The notes under the pieces: generated by a model
Databases searched by the model: none
The model's input: only the letters and a program-made list of their open reading frames with translations
What the model was told of the DNA's origin: nothing
Position numbers and translations under genes: made by a program
Assembly (NCBI RefSeq): GCF_001750725.1
Contig: NZ_CP017279.1
Span: 3,906,001 to 3,970,000, forward strand
Length of the DNA: 64,000 bases
Reading direction: 5' to 3'
Origin: Enterobacter ludwigii
GTDB lineage: Bacteria; Pseudomonadota; Gammaproteobacteria; Enterobacterales; Enterobacteriaceae
In this document: one piece after another, positions 30,453 through 39,513 of the stretch
Layout: each line of letters begins with the position of its first letter
Numbering within the stretch: position 1 is the first letter of the stretch

Positions 30453-31991
30453 TTAACGGTGACGGAATTCACGGTGTTCAGCACGCCCGGTAGACGTCTG
30501 GCGCGGTTGCTGATGGCGGGCTGCCTGTTGCCTGCTCTGGGCGCCTCGCTGCTGCTGGGCTTGCCAGTTGGCGGAACGACTGTCGTTACCGCTGAGCGCA
30601 TTGGCGCGCGGCTGGCTACTCCGCGCAGGCTGCGAAACCCGTTTCTCTTGCCTTTGCGAGGTGGTCGGGCGGCTGTCTCGCGTCTTAGCGGCTGTCCGCT
30701 GTGCCGTTTGCGGTTTGGTGTCGTAGCCCCGGTAGTTGTTGCGCTGGGAAATTTGCTTCAGCTGGGCGGTTGACGCCTGACGCTGTGCATCTTTGGTGCC
30801 CGGACGCGCGGTCTGCGGGAAGGTTTTTCCCGTTGATTTCTCCATCTGGCTCAGCGCAGCCTGCCGTTGGCTGTCCCGGTTGACCGGTTTTTGCTGCGTC
30901 GCGCTTAGCCCCGTTGCCATGTTCGTTGAGTGGAAGCGATTGTTGAGCGTGTTAGTGGGATAGGGCACTCCTTCACGATAGGCCGGGTTATGCTGCCAGG
31001 TGCGGTTGGCGTCCGTCAGGCGCTGGCCGCTGATTTTATTAAAGTTCTCAACGTTGATATTGATGTTGTTATCACCGTTGCGGTTATAACCGCCGTGGTG
31101 ATCCCAGTCGTCATCATGGTGGTGATCCCAGTCATCGTCATCATCCCAGTCGATGTTGCTGAAAATAGCGTAGGTTGTCGCCACGCCCAGGCTGAACCCT
31201 AAGCCTTTGACCAGGCTGTCCGTAAACTGCTCTCCCGGGGAGGGCGGTAAATAGACGGGCGGATAAGCGGTGTTCGGCCAGGTGCCATACACGGTATTCG
31301 GGTTGTAGGTGGGAACGTAAACCACCTGCGGGTCGGCGGACTCAATTTTAATGACCGTCGGGGCTGACGTCGTGGCGGTGCTTGTTGTCTGGCCGGTGGC
31401 CGTTTTCGCCGGGGCCGGTTTTGTCTCGGTGGTGACCGTTTGCTGCGGTGTTGATTGCAATGCACCGGTTTGCTGCGCCAGCAAACGCAGACGTTGCACG
31501 GAATCCATCACATCTTTCGGCTGCGCGAGAAACGCGTCGCCCAGGCTCTGCACCCAGGGTGGATTTTCGCCCATCAGGGACATCAGCTGAGGAAACGCCA
31601 CCAGTGATTTCACGCTCGGATCCCAGGGTTGATTCGCCACGGCCTGAATGGCGGCATCGCCCTGCAGTTTAGGGTTGTCTTTTGACCACTGTGCTGCCTG
31701 GATGACGTTGGCTGGATAAGTCGAAGCCATCAAAATTTGCGATAGCAGGGCATCCGGGTAGAGCGCGATGGGAGCAACCCACTGATCAATTTGCGCAGCC
31801 GTGTAGGCTGGCGCGACGACCGGTGCTGGCTGAGCGGCAGGGGCGGCAGGCGGCGCAGCCGGTTGTTGTGCGACGGGGGCAGGAGCCACAGGCTCCGTTG
31901 CGCGGCTTTTAACGAACATGACGCCTGAGGCGGCAAACAGCCCGGCACTGCACAGAAGGACAAGCAGTTGTGGCTTAAAGGGCAACTTCAT
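30453..31991 (-). CDS. yacH: YacH-like DUF3300 envelope protein, function unknown
   Basis: This 512-residue protein resembles E. coli YacH through residue 300. It starts with a membrane anchor or signal (MKLPFKPQLLVLLCSAGLFAASGVMFVKSR), then a Pro/Ala-rich spacer. The DUF3300 domain follows: AQIDQWVAPIALYPDALLSQ, KSLVAFPQLMSLMGENPPW and PQVVYVPTYNPNTVYGTW, to about residue 280. Residues 281-299 are an Asp/His/Trp-only run (11 Asp, 5 His, 3 Trp). The C-terminal 200 residues are Gln/Arg-rich and low complexity, where it differs from E. coli YacH. The start at 31991 is chosen over an in-frame ATG 21 bases upstream because it matches YacH. It is first gene of the pair with DUF2950. Confidence 0.83.
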   Translation of the reverse strand: MKLPFKPQLLVLLCSAGLFAASGVMFVKSRATEPVAPAPVAQQPAAPPAAPAAQPAPVVAPAYTAAQIDQWVAPIALYPDALLSQILMASTYPANVIQAAQWSKDNPKLQGDAAIQAVANQPWDPSVKSLVAFPQLMSLMGENPPWVQSLGDAFLAQPKDVMDSVQRLRLLAQQTGALQSTPQQTVTTETKPAPAKTATGQTTSTATTSAPTVIKIESADPQVVYVPTYNPNTVYGTWPNTAYPPVYLPPSPGEQFTDSLVKGLGFSLGVATTYAIFSNIDWDDDDDWDHHHDDDWDHHGGYNRNGDNNININVENFNKISGQRLTDANRTWQHNPAYREGVPYPTNTLNNRFHSTNMATGLSATQQKPVNRDSQRQAALSQMEKSTGKTFPQTARPGTKDAQRQASTAQLKQISQRNNYRGYDTKPQTAQRTAAKTRDSRPTTSQRQEKRVSQPARSSQPRANALSGNDSRSANWQAQQQRGAQSRQQAARHQQPRQTSTGRAEHREFRHR

Positions 31992-32403
31992 AAAATGACT
32001 CCAACGAGACAAGCGCTGTGCCGTGAGGCGTTACGGTTGGCGTGAGTATCAATCACCCGTCTTTTACTGTTTTGACTTTTGTGGGGAATCATCCGGTACG
32101 TCCGGATAAAGAGTGTGAGTATTTATTACACAATTATATCGGATGGCTGAAATGCCGCCGGAATATTCAGAAGGTCGCACTCACGGTTTTTGCAGTCAGA
32201 ATTCGTTGCACCTGCCCGCTACACCATGCTTAACGATTCAGCAAATTTTTTAATGTTGCTTTTTTGTAAACGGATTAACACTGTGCAGAAATCCTGCTAT
32301 GCTGCCCGACGCGGTATCGGGCATTTACCCTACAAACTGCTGTCTCACAGGAGCGTGAAGAGAACGCCCGCCGCATATGACAATGAGAGCGAGGAGAACC
32401 GTC
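31992..32403. promoter_or_regulatory. yacH-acnB divergent intergenic region
   Basis: The 412 bases hold no supported gene. The acnB promoter lies at 32275-32303. The yacH-proximal half is A/T-rich without a recognisable operator; any promoter for yacH on the minus strand is not evident to me. Confidence 0.6.
32275..32303 (+). promoter_or_regulatory. acnB promoter
   Basis: TTAACA (32275-32280, five of six -35 matches) and TATGCT (32298-32303) are 17 bases apart, a strong sigma-70 pair. The leader to the acnB GTG would be about 94 bases. In E. coli acnB is controlled by CRP, Cra, ArcA and Fis; I could not place their sites with confidence. Confidence 0.72.
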
Positions 32404-35001
32404 GTGCTAGAAGAATACCGTAAGCACGTAGCAGAACGTGCCGCCGAGGGAATTGTACCCAAACCTTTAGATGCAACCCAAATGGCCGCGCTCGTCGAGC
32501 TGCTGAAGAACCCGCCTAAGGGCGAAGAAGAATTCCTGTTAGATCTGTTGATCAACCGTGTACCGCCTGGCGTAGATGAAGCTGCCTACGTAAAAGCCGG
32601 ATTCCTTGCCGCCGTCGCCAAAGGCGAAGCAACCTCCCCACTGGTTACTCCTGAAAAAGCTATTGAACTGCTCGGTACCATGCAGGGTGGCTACAACATT
32701 CATCCGCTGATTGACGCACTGGATAACGACACGCTGGCACCGATTGCCGCCAAAGCGCTCTCCTCAACGCTGCTGATGTTCGATAACTTCTACGATGTGG
32801 AAGAAAAAGCCAAAGCCGGCAACGCCTACGCGAAACAGGTTATGCAATCCTGGGCCGATGCCGAATGGTTCCTGAACCGTCCTGCACTGGCTGAAAAAAT
32901 CACCGTTACCGTCTTCAAAGTGACCGGTGAAACTAACACCGATGACCTCTCTCCGGCACCGGATGCGTGGTCTCGTCCTGATATTCCTCTGCACGCGCTG
33001 GCGATGCTGAAAAACGCCCGTGAAGGTATTGAGCCGGATCAGCCGGGCAGCGTTGGCCCGATCAAACAGATCGAAGCCCTGCAGGAAAAAGGTTTCCCGC
33101 TGGCATACGTCGGTGACGTAGTGGGTACCGGTTCGTCCCGTAAGTCCGCGACCAACTCCGTACTGTGGTTCATGGGCGATGACATTCCTCATGTGCCTAA
33201 CAAACGTGGCGGCGGCCTGGTGCTGGGCGGCAAAATTGCGCCAATCTTCTTCAACACCATGGAAGATGCGGGCGCACTGCCGATCGAAGTGGATGTCTCT
33301 AACCTGAATATGGGCGACGTGATTGACGTTTACCCGTTCAAAGGTGAAGTGCGCAACCACGAAACCAACGAACTGCTGGCGAGTTTTGAGCTGAAAACCG
33401 ACGTGCTGATTGACGAAGTGCGTGCCGGTGGCCGTATTCCGCTGATCATCGGTCGTGGCCTGACGACCAAAGCGCGTGAAGCGCTGGGTCTGCCGCACAG
33501 CGACGTGTTCCGTCATGCGAAGGATGTGGCGGAAAGCAATCGTGGTTACTCCCTGGCGCAGAAAATGGTGGGTCGCGCCTGCGGCGTCGCCGGTGTCCGT
33601 CCTGGCGCGTACTGCGAACCGAAGATGACCTCCGTGGGGTCTCAGGACACCACCGGCCCAATGACCCGTGATGAACTGAAAGACCTGGCGTGCCTGGGCT
33701 TCTCTTCTGACCTGGTGATGCAGAGCTTCTGTCACACTGCCGCGTATCCGAAGCCGGTTGACGTGACCACGCACCACACGCTGCCTGACTTCATCATGAA
33801 CCGTGGCGGTGTGTCGCTGCGTCCGGGTGACGGTGTTATTCACTCCTGGCTGAACCGTATGCTGCTGCCTGATACCGTCGGTACCGGTGGTGATTCCCAT
33901 ACCCGTTTCCCAATCGGTATCTCCTTCCCGGCGGGCTCGGGGCTGGTGGCGTTTGCTGCTGCAACCGGCGTGATGCCGCTGGATATGCCAGAATCGGTTC
34001 TGGTGCGCTTCAAGGGCAAAATGCAGCCGGGTATCACCCTGCGTGACCTCGTGCATGCTATTCCTCTGTATGCCATCAAACAGGGTCTGCTGACCGTTGA
34101 GAAGAAAGGGAAGAAAAACATCTTCTCTGGCCGTATTCTGGAAATTGAAGGTCTGCCGGATCTGAAAGTCGAGCAGGCGTTCGAACTGACCGATGCGTCC
34201 GCGGAGCGTTCTGCTGCTGGCTGTACCATCAAGCTGAACAAAGAGCCGATTATTGAGTATCTGACCTCTAACATCGTGCTGCTGAAGTGGATGATTGCAG
34301 AAGGCTACGGCGACCGTCGTACGCTGGAGCGCCGTATTCAGGGCATGGAAAAATGGCTGGCGGATCCACAGCTGCTGGAAGCCGATGCTGACGCAGAATA
34401 CGCGGCAGTGATCGACATCGATCTGGCGGATATCAAAGAGCCAATCCTGTGTGCACCAAACGATCCGGACGACGCGCGTCTGCTTTCCGACGTTCAGGGC
34501 GACAAGATCGACGAAGTGTTCATCGGATCCTGTATGACCAACATCGGCCACTTCCGTGCTGCCGGTAAGCTGCTGGATACCCACAAAGGCCAGCTGCCAA
34601 CGCGTCTGTGGGTGGCTCCGCCAACCCGTATGGATGCGGCTCAGCTGACCGAAGAGGGCTACTACAGCGTGTTCGGTAAGAGCGGTGCGCGTATCGAAAT
34701 TCCTGGCTGTTCCCTGTGTATGGGTAACCAGGCGCGTGTGGCTGACGGTGCGACGGTGGTTTCCACCTCTACCCGTAACTTCCCGAACCGTTTAGGTACC
34801 GGTGCTAACGTCTACCTGGCCTCTGCGGAGCTGGCGGCGGTTGCGGCACTGATTGGTAAACTGCCAACGCCGGAAGAGTACCAGACCTTTGTGGCTCAGG
34901 TGGATAAGACGGCGGTAGATACCTATCGCTATCTGAACTTCGACCAGCTCTCTCAGTACACCGAGAAGGCTGACGGGGTTATCTTCCAGACGGCAGTATA
35001 A
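32404..35001 (+). CDS. acnB: Aconitate hydratase B
   Basis: AcnB is the main TCA-cycle aconitase and also cleaves 2-methylisocitrate precursors; apo-AcnB can bind mRNA. The 865 residues equal E. coli AcnB. An N-terminal HEAT-like domain ([17 protein letters not shown] onward) precedes the swivel and catalytic domains. The 4Fe-4S ligands are the Cys of GSCMTNIGH (C710) and the pair in CSLCMGN (C769, C772). The start is GTG at 32404, with GAGGAG 7 bases upstream, and agrees with the family; an in-frame ATG upstream at 32377 is not needed. Confidence 0.97.
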   Translation: MLEEYRKHVAERAAEGIVPKPLDATQMAALVELLKNPPKGEEEFLLDLLINRVPPGVDEAAYVKAGFLAAVAKGEATSPLVTPEKAIELLGTMQGGYNIHPLIDALDNDTLAPIAAKALSSTLLMFDNFYDVEEKAKAGNAYAKQVMQSWADAEWFLNRPALAEKITVTVFKVTGETNTDDLSPAPDAWSRPDIPLHALAMLKNAREGIEPDQPGSVGPIKQIEALQEKGFPLAYVGDVVGTGSSRKSATNSVLWFMGDDIPHVPNKRGGGLVLGGKIAPIFFNTMEDAGALPIEVDVSNLNMGDVIDVYPFKGEVRNHETNELLASFELKTDVLIDEVRAGGRIPLIIGRGLTTKAREALGLPHSDVFRHAKDVAESNRGYSLAQKMVGRACGVAGVRPGAYCEPKMTSVGSQDTTGPMTRDELKDLACLGFSSDLVMQSFCHTAAYPKPVDVTTHHTLPDFIMNRGGVSLRPGDGVIHSWLNRMLLPDTVGTGGDSHTRFPIGISFPAGSGLVAFAAATGVMPLDMPESVLVRFKGKMQPGITLRDLVHAIPLYAIKQGLLTVEKKGKKNIFSGRILEIEGLPDLKVEQAFELTDASAERSAAGCTIKLNKEPIIEYLTSNIVLLKWMIAEGYGDRRTLERRIQGMEKWLADPQLLEADADAEYAAVIDIDLADIKEPILCAPNDPDDARLLSDVQGDKIDEVFIGSCMTNIGHFRAAGKLLDTHKGQLPTRLWVAPPTRMDAAQLTEEGYYSVFGKSGARIEIPGCSLCMGNQARVADGATVVSTSTRNFPNRLGTGANVYLASAELAAVAALIGKLPTPEEYQTFVAQVDKTAVDTYRYLNFDQLSQYTEKADGVIFQTAV

Positions 35002-35007
35002 ACAGCT

Positions 35008-35034
35008 AAACCGTCTTCACGGAGGCGGTTTTGT
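35008..35034 (+). terminator. Probable terminator after acnB
   Basis: AAACCG (35008-35013) pairs with CGGTTT (35026-35031), with CTTC/GAGG pairing inside. The T-tract is short (TTTTGTGTTT), so strength is moderate. Confidence 0.55.
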
Positions 35035-35039
35035 GTTTG

Positions 35040-35098
35040 CACCCTCTCCCCTGGAGAGGGACAGGGTGAGGGCATCAGACCGCAAGGTCTTGCTCTCA
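35040..35098. repeat. REP-like intergenic repeat after acnB
   Basis: CCCTCTCC (35042-35049) pairs with GGAGAGGG (35053-35060), followed by ACAGGGTGAGGGC and a second small hairpin AGACC...GGTCT (35079-35091). The CCCTCTCC core matches the palindrome at 15641-15664. This type of G/C-rich imperfect palindrome is typical of enterobacterial REP elements. Confidence 0.6.
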
Positions 35099-35189
35099 CC
35101 TTTTTATTTTCATTCCTCCTGCCTCCCACGCTTTTTTTCTTCCTCTCTGCTGCGATAATTAGCGTAATGGCTTTGCAGAGGAAAATACT

Positions 35190-35552
35190 ATGGATTACGA
35201 ATTTCTGCGCGACATCACCGGAGTGGTGAAAGTGCGTATGTCGATGGGCCACGAAGCTGTTGGACACTGGTTCAACGAAGAGGTGAAAGAGAATCTCGCC
35301 CTTCTGGACGAAGTTGAACAGGCGGCAAATACGGTGAAAGGCAGTGAACGCTCCTGGCAACGTGCCGGGCACGAATACACGCTGTGGATGGATGGCGAAG
35401 AGGTGATGGTGCGTGCCAACCAGCTTGAATTCTCCGGTGATGAGATGGAAGAGGGGATGAGCTACTACGATGAAGAGAGTCTGTCGCTGTGCGGCGTAGA
35501 AGACTTTTTACAAGTCGTAACGGCGTACCGGGCGTTCATGAAACAGAAATAG
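35190..35552 (+). CDS. yacL: YacL, UPF0231 family protein
   Basis: YacL is a 120-residue conserved cytoplasmic protein of unknown function. It begins [32 protein letters not shown] and has an acidic centre ([25 protein letters not shown]). No enzyme motif, signal or membrane span is visible. It lies between acnB (same strand, 188 bases away with a repeat between) and the convergent speD, as in E. coli. Confidence 0.93.
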   Translation: MDYEFLRDITGVVKVRMSMGHEAVGHWFNEEVKENLALLDEVEQAANTVKGSERSWQRAGHEYTLWMDGEEVMVRANQLEFSGDEMEEGMSYYDEESLSLCGVEDFLQVVTAYRAFMKQK

Positions 35553-35583
35553 CACACCGGAGCGTCCTTGCTCCCAGCGCGGT

Positions 35584-36378
35584 TTACACGGTCGGAATAT
35601 TGCGGCCGTAGTAGATTTCGCGCATCTCTTTCCAGAGCAGGTCAGTAATGGCCTTGCGCTCTTCTTCGCTTAAATCTTCTGGTCGGGTATGGAACATGTA
35701 GTGCTTAAGGTCGAACTCCTTAAGTAACATCTTGGTATGGAAGATATTTTCCTGATACACGTTCACATCCATCATGTCATACAGCGACTTCATGTCGTCG
35801 GACATAAAGTTCTGAATGGAATTGATCTCGTGATCGATAAAGTGCTTCATGCCGTTAATGTCACGGGTAAAGCCTCGCACGCGATAATCAATCGTCACGA
35901 TATCGGATTCCAGCTGGTGGATTAAATAGTTCAGCGCGTTCAGCGGGGAGATCACGCCGCAGGTCGACACTTCGATATCGGCACGGAAAGTACACAGACC
36001 GCCTTCAGGATGGCTTTCCGGGTAGGTGTGCACGCAAATGTGGCTTTTATCGAGATGGGCGACGACCACTTCCGGCAGCGGGCCCGGATGTTCTGTTTTA
36101 TCGATAAGTTGAGGGTCGACCGGCTCTTCGCTGACCAGAATCGTGACGCTGGCACCCTGAGGTTCATAATCCTGACGGGCGATATTCAGGATATTCGCGC
36201 CGATAATCGAACAGGTTTCTGACAGGATCTCGGTCAGACGGTTGGCATTGTAGAGTTCATCGATATAGGCGATGTAACCATCGCGTTCTTCCGCTGTTTT
36301 GGCATAGCAGATATCGTAAATACAAAAACTCAGGCTTTTGGTCAGGTTGTTAAAGCCATGCAGTTTAAGCTTTTTCAA
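35584..36378 (-). CDS. speD: S-adenosylmethionine decarboxylase proenzyme
   Basis: SpeD makes decarboxylated S-adenosylmethionine, the aminopropyl donor for spermidine. It is a proenzyme that cleaves itself between Lys111 and Ser112 ([14 protein letters not shown]) to give a pyruvoyl cofactor. The 264 residues equal the E. coli enzyme. Other family blocks are [18 protein letters not shown] near 124-141 and the C-terminal [17 protein letters not shown]. It follows speE directly: the speE stop ends at the base next to the speD ATG, so the two are one operon. Confidence 0.97.
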   Translation of the reverse strand: MKKLKLHGFNNLTKSLSFCIYDICYAKTAEERDGYIAYIDELYNANRLTEILSETCSIIGANILNIARQDYEPQGASVTILVSEEPVDPQLIDKTEHPGPLPEVVVAHLDKSHICVHTYPESHPEGGLCTFRADIEVSTCGVISPLNALNYLIHQLESDIVTIDYRVRGFTRDINGMKHFIDHEINSIQNFMSDDMKSLYDMMDVNVYQENIFHTKMLLKEFDLKHYMFHTRPEDLSEEERKAITDLLWKEMREIYYGRNIPTV

Positions 36379-37248
36379 TTAGCTCACCCCCTTAGTGGAT
36401 AATGCGTCTTGCAGGTACTGCGGTAAGGCAAACGCTGCGGTATGAACTGCCGGATTGTAGTAACGGCACGTAAGACCGGCCTGGTGGAAGCGGGCCTGAA
36501 TAATTTCGGTGGAAAGATGGCGCAGTACGTCGTTATCTGTCGCCCAGGCAAAGGTCATGATCCCGCCGTAGTACGTCGGAATAGCGGCCTGATAGAAGCT
36601 GACATCGCCAAAATAGGTGCTCAGCTTGCGATGGCTGTCGAGGGCTTCATCCTGCTGCAGGAAGCAGACGCCGTTTTGTGCCACGAAAATCCCGCCCGGC
36701 TTCAGGCAGCGCTTGCAGCCTTCGTAGAAATCGGAGGTAAACAGCGACGCGCCGGGACCGATCGGGTCGGTACAGTCGGAGATAATAACGTCGAAGGTCT
36801 GGGTCGTCTGATTAACGAAGTTAACCCCATCATCAATGACCAGACTGAAGCGCGGATCGTCATAGCTACCGGCGTTATGGTTCGGCAGGTACTGACGACA
36901 GAAAGAGACCACGCCGGCATCAATTTCCACCATCGTAATGGTTTCGATGGATTGATGGCGGGAGACTTCACGCAGCATTGCGCCATCACCACCACCGATA
37001 ATCAGAACATGCTTCGCATGCCCGTGTGCCAGCAGCGGAACGTGGGTCATCATCTCATGATAGATAAACTCGTCACGCTCGGTCGTTTGCACGACACCGT
37101 CCAGCGCCATCACGCGGCCAAAGGCGGCATTCTCGAAGATGATCAGATCCTGGTGATCGGTTTTCTCATGATAGAGCACGTTATCAACGGCAAAGTACTG
37201 ACCAAACTGGTCATGCAGTGTTTCATGCCACAACGTGTGGTCGGCCAT
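36379..37248 (-). CDS. speE: Spermidine synthase
   Basis: SpeE transfers the aminopropyl group from decarboxylated SAM to putrescine, yielding spermidine. The 289 residues (E. coli 288) show [19 protein letters not shown] near 26-44, the nucleotide-binding [13 protein letters not shown] near 84, [18 protein letters not shown] near 105 and the catalytic Asp in [11 protein letters not shown] near 155-165. The first residues (MADHTLW) vary as in other enterobacteria. It is first gene of speE-speD on the minus strand, preceded by AGGAGGAGT. Confidence 0.97.
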   Translation of the reverse strand: MADHTLWHETLHDQFGQYFAVDNVLYHEKTDHQDLIIFENAAFGRVMALDGVVQTTERDEFIYHEMMTHVPLLAHGHAKHVLIIGGGDGAMLREVSRHQSIETITMVEIDAGVVSFCRQYLPNHNAGSYDDPRFSLVIDDGVNFVNQTTQTFDVIISDCTDPIGPGASLFTSDFYEGCKRCLKPGGIFVAQNGVCFLQQDEALDSHRKLSTYFGDVSFYQAAIPTYYGGIMTFAWATDNDVLRHLSTEIIQARFHQAGLTCRYYNPAVHTAAFALPQYLQDALSTKGVS

Positions 37249-37364
37249 ACGCGGACTCCTCCTTTGTTAACATCCGTTACGCTCACAAAAAATGAGCGAA
37301 ACATGATAGCTAACTATAACCGTGGTTGCACGGCTATAGGCTCAACAAGGGGGCGTCGGGAAGG

Positions 37365-37712
37365 TTATTTCACGTAGGCGAGCAGGCTGAGTGAATCGCG
37401 AGCCAGCGCTTTGCATTTTTTGGCGGTAGGGATACCAATACCGCTTAAATCGCGGTAGCTGTCTTCGCCGAGCGCCTTCATGTCGAAGCTATCGTAGTTG
37501 CTGAGATCCCATTGGTTTTGCTGGGCAAAAAAGACCAGTGCGCGACGAATCTGCCCGTTGGGCAAATTCTGGTAACCACAATCGTTTTTCAGAAAGACAA
37601 AAACTGCCGTCAGATCGGCCATATCTTCCGCTTCATTTTCACTCAGCGCGTAACTGTTCGCACACATCGCCATCAGGCTACCGAACAAAATTGTTCTGAA
37701 AAACGTCTTCAT
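37365..37712 (-). CDS. yacC: YacC, exported PulS/OutS pilotin-like protein
   Basis: YacC is a 115-residue exported protein of the PulS/OutS pilotin family, which in other systems escorts the type II secretion secretin. A signal peptide ([24 protein letters not shown]) is clear; the cysteine in LMAMC does not sit in a good lipobox, so a soluble periplasmic form is likely. The mature part ([27 protein letters not shown] onward) is nearly identical to E. coli YacC. No type II secretion operon is present here. The start at 37712 is set by the signal; it is divergent from cueO. Confidence 0.92.
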   Translation of the reverse strand: MKTFFRTILFGSLMAMCANSYALSENEAEDMADLTAVFVFLKNDCGYQNLPNGQIRRALVFFAQQNQWDLSNYDSFDMKALGEDSYRDLSGIGIPTAKKCKALARDSLSLLAYVK

Positions 37713-37792
37713 TGCTTCTACCACTGCATCACGGAAAATTAACGTTAGCATACTTGATGCCAGGCCGACGATCTTTATTATTACCGCTTCAC

Positions 37793-37823
37793 TTGACCTT
37801 CCGGTAAGGGGAGGGTTTATGCT
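37793..37823 (+). promoter_or_regulatory. CueR-type copper-responsive promoter of cueO
   Basis: TTGACC (37793-37798) and TATGCT (37818-37823) are separated by 19 bases, the long spacer that needs a MerR-family activator. Inside it is the dyad ACCTTCC-N7-GGAGGGT (37796-37816), one mismatch from the CueR consensus. CueR with copper(I) would untwist this promoter and activate cueO. Confidence 0.88.
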
Positions 37824-37857
37824 CAAAAGATCGCCTGCTGGAAATAAGGAAATGAAC

Positions 37858-39417
37858 ATGCAACGCCGTGATTTTTTAAAATATTCCGTTGCGCTTGGCG
37901 TAGCCAGCGCTTTACCGCTGTGGAGCCGCGCGGCTTTTGCGGCCGACAGACCTGCCTTACCGATCCCTGATTTACTCACCGCAGATGCCCGAAGCCGCAT
38001 CCAGCTTGTTGTCCAGTCCGGTAAAACGACCTTTGGCGCACACAGTGCGACAACGTGGGGTTATAACGGCAATCTTCTCGGCCCGGCACTTCAGTTACGT
38101 AAAGGGAAAGCGGTGACGGTGGATATCCATAACACGCTGGCTGAGGAGACCACGTTGCACTGGCACGGACTGGAAGTGCCGGGCGAGGTGGATGGGGGGC
38201 CGCAGGGCATCATAAAACCGGGCGGTAAGCGAAGCGTGACCTTTACCCCGGACCAGCGCGCCGCGACCTGCTGGTTCCACCCCCATCAGCATGGCAAAAC
38301 GGGCCATCAGGTGGCGATGGGGCTGGCGGGACTGGTGCTGATTGAAGATGACGAAAGCCGTTTGCTGCGCCTGCCCAAACAGTGGGGCATCGACGATGTG
38401 CCGGTCATTGTGCAAGACAAAAAATTCACCGCTGACGGGCAAATTGATTACCAGCTGGACGTCATGAGCGCGGCGGTAGGCTGGTTTGGCGACACCCTGC
38501 TGACCAACGGTGCCATTTACCCGCAGCATGCGGCACCGAAAGGCTGGCTGCGCTTACGCCTGCTCAACGGCTGCAACGCCCGCTCACTGAATTTCGCCAC
38601 CAGCGATAAACGCCCTCTGTACGTGGTCGCAAGCGACGGGGGGCTGCTGCCTGAACCGGTGAAGGTGGATGCGCTACCGATGCTGATGGGGGAGCGTTTT
38701 GAGGTGCTGGTGGATATCAGCGACGGCAAACCGTTTGACCTGGTCACGCTACCGGTCAGTCAGATGGGAATGGCGGTTGCACCCTTTGATAAGCCGCACC
38801 CGGTGCTGCAGATCCAGCCGCTGCAGGTCACGGCCTCGGGCATGCTGCCGGATACCCTGACCACGCTCCCGGCGCTACCTTCTCTCGAGGGCCTGACCCA
38901 ACGCAAGCTGCAACTGTCCATGAACCCGATGCTCGATATGATGGGCATGCAGGCACTGATGGCGAAATATGGCAATCAGGCGATGGCGGGTATGCACCAC
39001 GGAGAGATGATGGGCCATATGAATATGGACCACGGTAAAATGGGCGGCATGGGGCACGGTGGCCATGATTTCGATTTCCACAATGCCAACATGATCAATG
39101 GCAAAGCGTTCGACATGAACACGCCAATGTTTGCTGCCGCAAAAGGGCAGTTTGAACGCTGGGTGATTTCAGGCGAAGGCGACATGATGCTGCATCCGTT
39201 CCATATTCACGGCACCCAGTTCCGCATCCTTTCTGAAAACGGTAACGTGCCACAGGCGCATCGCGCGGGATGGAAAGACACCGTCAGGGTTGAAGGTGGC
39301 GTCAGTGAGGTGCTGGTGAAATTTGACCACGAGGCACCGAAGGCGTTTGCCTATATGGCGCACTGCCATCTGCTGGAGCATGAAGATACGGGCATGATGC
39401 TGGGGTTCACGGTTTAA
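37858..39417 (+). CDS. cueO: Multicopper oxidase CueO
   Basis: CueO is the periplasmic cuprous oxidase that protects the cell from copper(I). The 519 residues begin with a twin-arginine signal ([28 protein letters not shown]). Copper ligands lie in [32 protein letters not shown] and the C-terminal [14 protein letters not shown] Met/His-rich loop near residues 367-405 is longer than in E. coli and binds substrate copper. I chose the ATG at 37858 over 37852 because AAGGA is then 7 bases upstream and the family starts MQRRDF. Expression should depend on CueR. Confidence 0.97.
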   Translation: MQRRDFLKYSVALGVASALPLWSRAAFAADRPALPIPDLLTADARSRIQLVVQSGKTTFGAHSATTWGYNGNLLGPALQLRKGKAVTVDIHNTLAEETTLHWHGLEVPGEVDGGPQGIIKPGGKRSVTFTPDQRAATCWFHPHQHGKTGHQVAMGLAGLVLIEDDESRLLRLPKQWGIDDVPVIVQDKKFTADGQIDYQLDVMSAAVGWFGDTLLTNGAIYPQHAAPKGWLRLRLLNGCNARSLNFATSDKRPLYVVASDGGLLPEPVKVDALPMLMGERFEVLVDISDGKPFDLVTLPVSQMGMAVAPFDKPHPVLQIQPLQVTASGMLPDTLTTLPALPSLEGLTQRKLQLSMNPMLDMMGMQALMAKYGNQAMAGMHHGEMMGHMNMDHGKMGGMGHGGHDFDFHNANMINGKAFDMNTPMFAAAKGQFERWVISGEGDMMLHPFHIHGTQFRILSENGNVPQAHRAGWKDTVRVEGGVSEVLVKFDHEAPKAFAYMAHCHLLEHEDTGMMLGFTV

Positions 39418-39465
39418 TATCGTGTGGCCTGATGCCCAGCCCCCGGTCCACAGGGGATAAGCAAT

Positions 39466-39496
39466 AAAAACGGCAACCGAAGTTGCCGTTTTTTTT
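39466..39496. terminator. Bidirectional terminator between cueO and gcd
   Basis: AAACGGCAAC (39468-39477) pairs with GTTGCCGTTT (39482-39491) around CGAA, with an A-run before and a T-run after, so it can serve both converging genes. Its stem is the same as that at 42695-42728. Confidence 0.88.
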
Positions 39497-39513
39497 ACCG
39501 TTGGCGGTGTTAA

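Noticed and set aside
32764..34584. Open frame of 606 codons on the minus strand inside acnB
   Set aside because: Shadow of acnB, with no start context or recognisable domain.
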